Shown here: piece by piece, positions 62,273 to 63,262 of the stretch
Numbering within the stretch: the stretch's first letter is position 1
Layout of the letters: every line of letters starts with the position of its first letter
Source of the DNA: CAYTZH01 sp964442285
GTDB taxonomy: Bacteria; Myxococcota_A; UBA9160; JAFDET01
Reading direction: 5' to 3'
NCBI GenBank assembly: GCA_964442285.1
Contig: CAYTZH010000028.1
Coordinates: 1 to 63,262 of the forward strand
DNA length: 63,262 nt
Made by a program: the position numbers and the translations under genes
Notes under the pieces: model-generated
Database searches by the model: none
The model's input: only the letters and a program-made list of their open reading frames with translations
Told to the model about the DNA's origin: nothing

Positions 62273-62730
62273 GACATCGCCGCGCGCGGGCCCACCTCTC
62301 CGACCTGATCGACGGCACGCTGGCCCCGGCGCTGGAGGCGTCGCTGCGCGCGCACCTCGAGGACTGCCGCGCCTGTCGACGCGAGCTGCGCGAGCTCGAG
62401 ACCGCCGAGCGGCTGCTGGGCGAGCTGCCCGCCTCGCTGCTCTCCCACGCCTGGACCCCCGCGGGTGAAGCCCGGCTCCTGGCGCTCACCCGCTGGTCGT
62501 TGCCGGCCTCGAGCGCGCCGAGCCTCGGCTGGCGCTGGCCCGCCGGGGGAGTGCTGGCGGGGGCCGCCGCGCTCGCGTTGGCCTTGATGATGTGGATTCA
62601 CCCCGCAACACCCCTGCCCAGCGACCCTCGGATGCCGTCCCGGGTCGTCGTGGCCTCCCACAACCCGGGTCCCTTCCTCGCGCCCACCCCGGAGACGCCC
62701 GCCTCCCTCCCCTATACCTGGCGCTGGTAG
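62269..62730 (+). CDS. zinc-containing anti-sigma factor (zf-HC2), membrane-anchored
   Basis: 153 aa, ATG overlapping the sigma-factor stop. HLEDCRACRREL is the H-x3-C-x2-C zinc signature of ZAS/zf-HC2 anti-sigma factors, preceded by LSDLIDGTL. One transmembrane helix (about 84-104, GGVLAGAAALALALMMW) and a short Pro-rich periplasmic tail of about 45 residues. It should hold the sigma factor until an envelope or redox signal releases it. Confidence 0.87.
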   Translation: MRHRRARAHLSDLIDGTLAPALEASLRAHLEDCRACRRELRELETAERLLGELPASLLSHAWTPAGEARLLALTRWSLPASSAPSLGWRWPAGGVLAGAAALALALMMWIHPATPLPSDPRMPSRVVVASHNPGPFLAPTPETPASLPYTWRW

Positions 62731-62834
62731 ACCGCGCCGATCCCACACGAACGGGGTTTCGAAGACGGGTTGGAGGCTCTCGGCCCGGGGGCTAGACTCA
62801 AAGCTCTTTCCCTTACTTTCCGGGGGCATAGGGC

Positions 62835-63077
62835 ATGAACCGGATTCGCGCGGCGCGTCAGGCCAACGGCTGGACGCAATCCGAGCTCGCCGAACGCGCC
62901 GGCGTCTCACCGCGCACCATCTACGCCGTGGAGCGCGGCCGCGCCTGCCGACAGGCCACGAAGCGGAGGATCCTCAGCGCGCTCGGCGTTCCGTGGGAGC
63001 TGCGTAACGACTATTTCGCGGGCCCGCGCAGCGTGCGCCCGAGCCTGGCCGCGCTTCCCGAGGTGCGCTCCGCCTAG
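62835..63077 (+). CDS. XRE-family helix-turn-helix regulator
   Basis: 80 aa. IRAARQANGWTQSELAERAGVSPRTIYAVERGRACRQATKRRILSALGV is a complete XRE/Cro-type HTH. The remaining 28 residues are not a recognised ligand domain, so it is probably a minimal DNA-binding protein. ATG with GGGGGC at -13 and weak Shine-Dalgarno. It follows the anti-sigma gene at 104 bases and precedes tRNA-Arg. Confidence 0.88.
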   Translation: MNRIRAARQANGWTQSELAERAGVSPRTIYAVERGRACRQATKRRILSALGVPWELRNDYFAGPRSVRPSLAALPEVRSA

Positions 63078-63180
63078 GCCGCGCCCACTCGCTCGCGCAC
63101 GTCGCCGAAGCGCGCGCCGCCGTGCGCGCGTTGGCAACCCGAACAGTCCCTGCGGTATCAACGCGTCGCCCGTCCCACGC

Positions 63181-63257
63181 GCGCCGGTAGCTCAATCGGA
63201 TAGAGCACCAGGCTTCGAACCTGGGGGTTGGGGGTTCGAGTCCCTCCCGGCGCGCCA
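63181..63257 (+). tRNA. tRNA-Arg (anticodon TCG)
   Basis: GCGCCGG/CCGGCGC acceptor stem, D-arm AGCTCAATCGGATAGAGC, anticodon stem CCAGG/CCTGG with loop CTTCGAA, T-loop GGGGG-TTCGAGT-CCCTC, encoded CCA (63255-63257). The window ends five bases later. Confidence 0.96.
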
Positions 63258-63262
63258 GGTTC

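Noticed and set aside
63078..63180. Integration or attachment site at the terminal tRNA-Arg
   Set aside because: A small XRE gene next to a tRNA suggested a mobile element edge, but there is no integrase and no direct repeat of the tRNA 3' end within the window.

Overview
The window reads as one scaffold of a GC-rich (about 70% G+C by eye) Gram-negative bacterium. It is densely coded, with many GTG and some TTG starts and many start/stop overlaps. Outer-membrane lipoproteins, an OmpA-type protein, Lgt-family enzymes, a PEP-CTERM protein, CG-x-G-x-E-L/Arg C-termini, a eukaryote-type UDP-glucose pyrophosphorylase and a flagellin with a sigma-54-type promoter fit the old Deltaproteobacteria/Myxococcota best. 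That placement is an inference. A 100-N run at 56540-56639 marks a scaffold join whose flanks repeat the same 16 bases, so it is probably a false gap.

Layout. 1-7.5 kb: a LOG-family protein and an alpha/beta hydrolase on +, then a long minus-strand series (UDP-glucose pyrophosphorylase, purC, GNAT, E2-like acyltransferase, YjbQ, TetR, VOC). 7.6-13.8 kb: a zinc-ribbon membrane protein, a flagellin, a class II aldolase, an AI-2E-family permease, a DUF456 protein, a sulfatase-fold lipoprotein and a small membrane protein. 13.8-18.1 kb: an ArsR operon with a readable promoter/operator, a frame-disrupted membrane gene, two VOC proteins, a methyltransferase and nagB. 18.1-20.1 kb: tRNA-Arg, tRNA-His, a PAP2 phosphatase and an Lgt-like protein.

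20-29.7 kb is an export/surface island. Two secreted proteins share one N-terminal domain but carry different C-terminal sorting signals. Around them lie a hemerythrin-like protein, a secreted metallophosphoesterase, a small lipoprotein and a subtilisin-fold protease with Glu where His is expected. 29.7-40.6 kb holds the most distinctive set: an ArnT-like glycosyltransferase fused to a metallophosphoesterase, a GDPD-family phosphodiesterase, a stand-alone lipoprotein copy of the same phosphoesterase, two further ArnT-like glycosyltransferases, a membrane-tethered Cys phosphatase and a DUF748/AsmA-like protein. This looks like an envelope glycan or lipid modification locus.

40.6-50.8 kb: a propeller-like protein, a PaaK/CapK-type AMP ligase, a PLP decarboxylase, a GMC oxidoreductase/SDR pair and a three-gene enolase-superfamily/2-hydroxyacid dehydrogenase/Gfo-Idh-MocA operon. 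50.8-57.4 kb: an OmpA lipoprotein, a universal stress protein and a coupled Lhr helicase/Nei glycosylase pair. 57.5-63.3 kb: a second Lgt-like protein, a large diheme-type lipoprotein, an ECF sigma factor with its zinc anti-sigma factor behind an ECF-like promoter, an XRE regulator and tRNA-Arg.

The strongest candidates for something new are the glycosyltransferase/phosphoesterase locus (29.7-38.3 kb) and the surface-protein pair with two different C-terminal anchors (20.2-23.8 kb), whose intergenic region carries two sigma-54-like sites.
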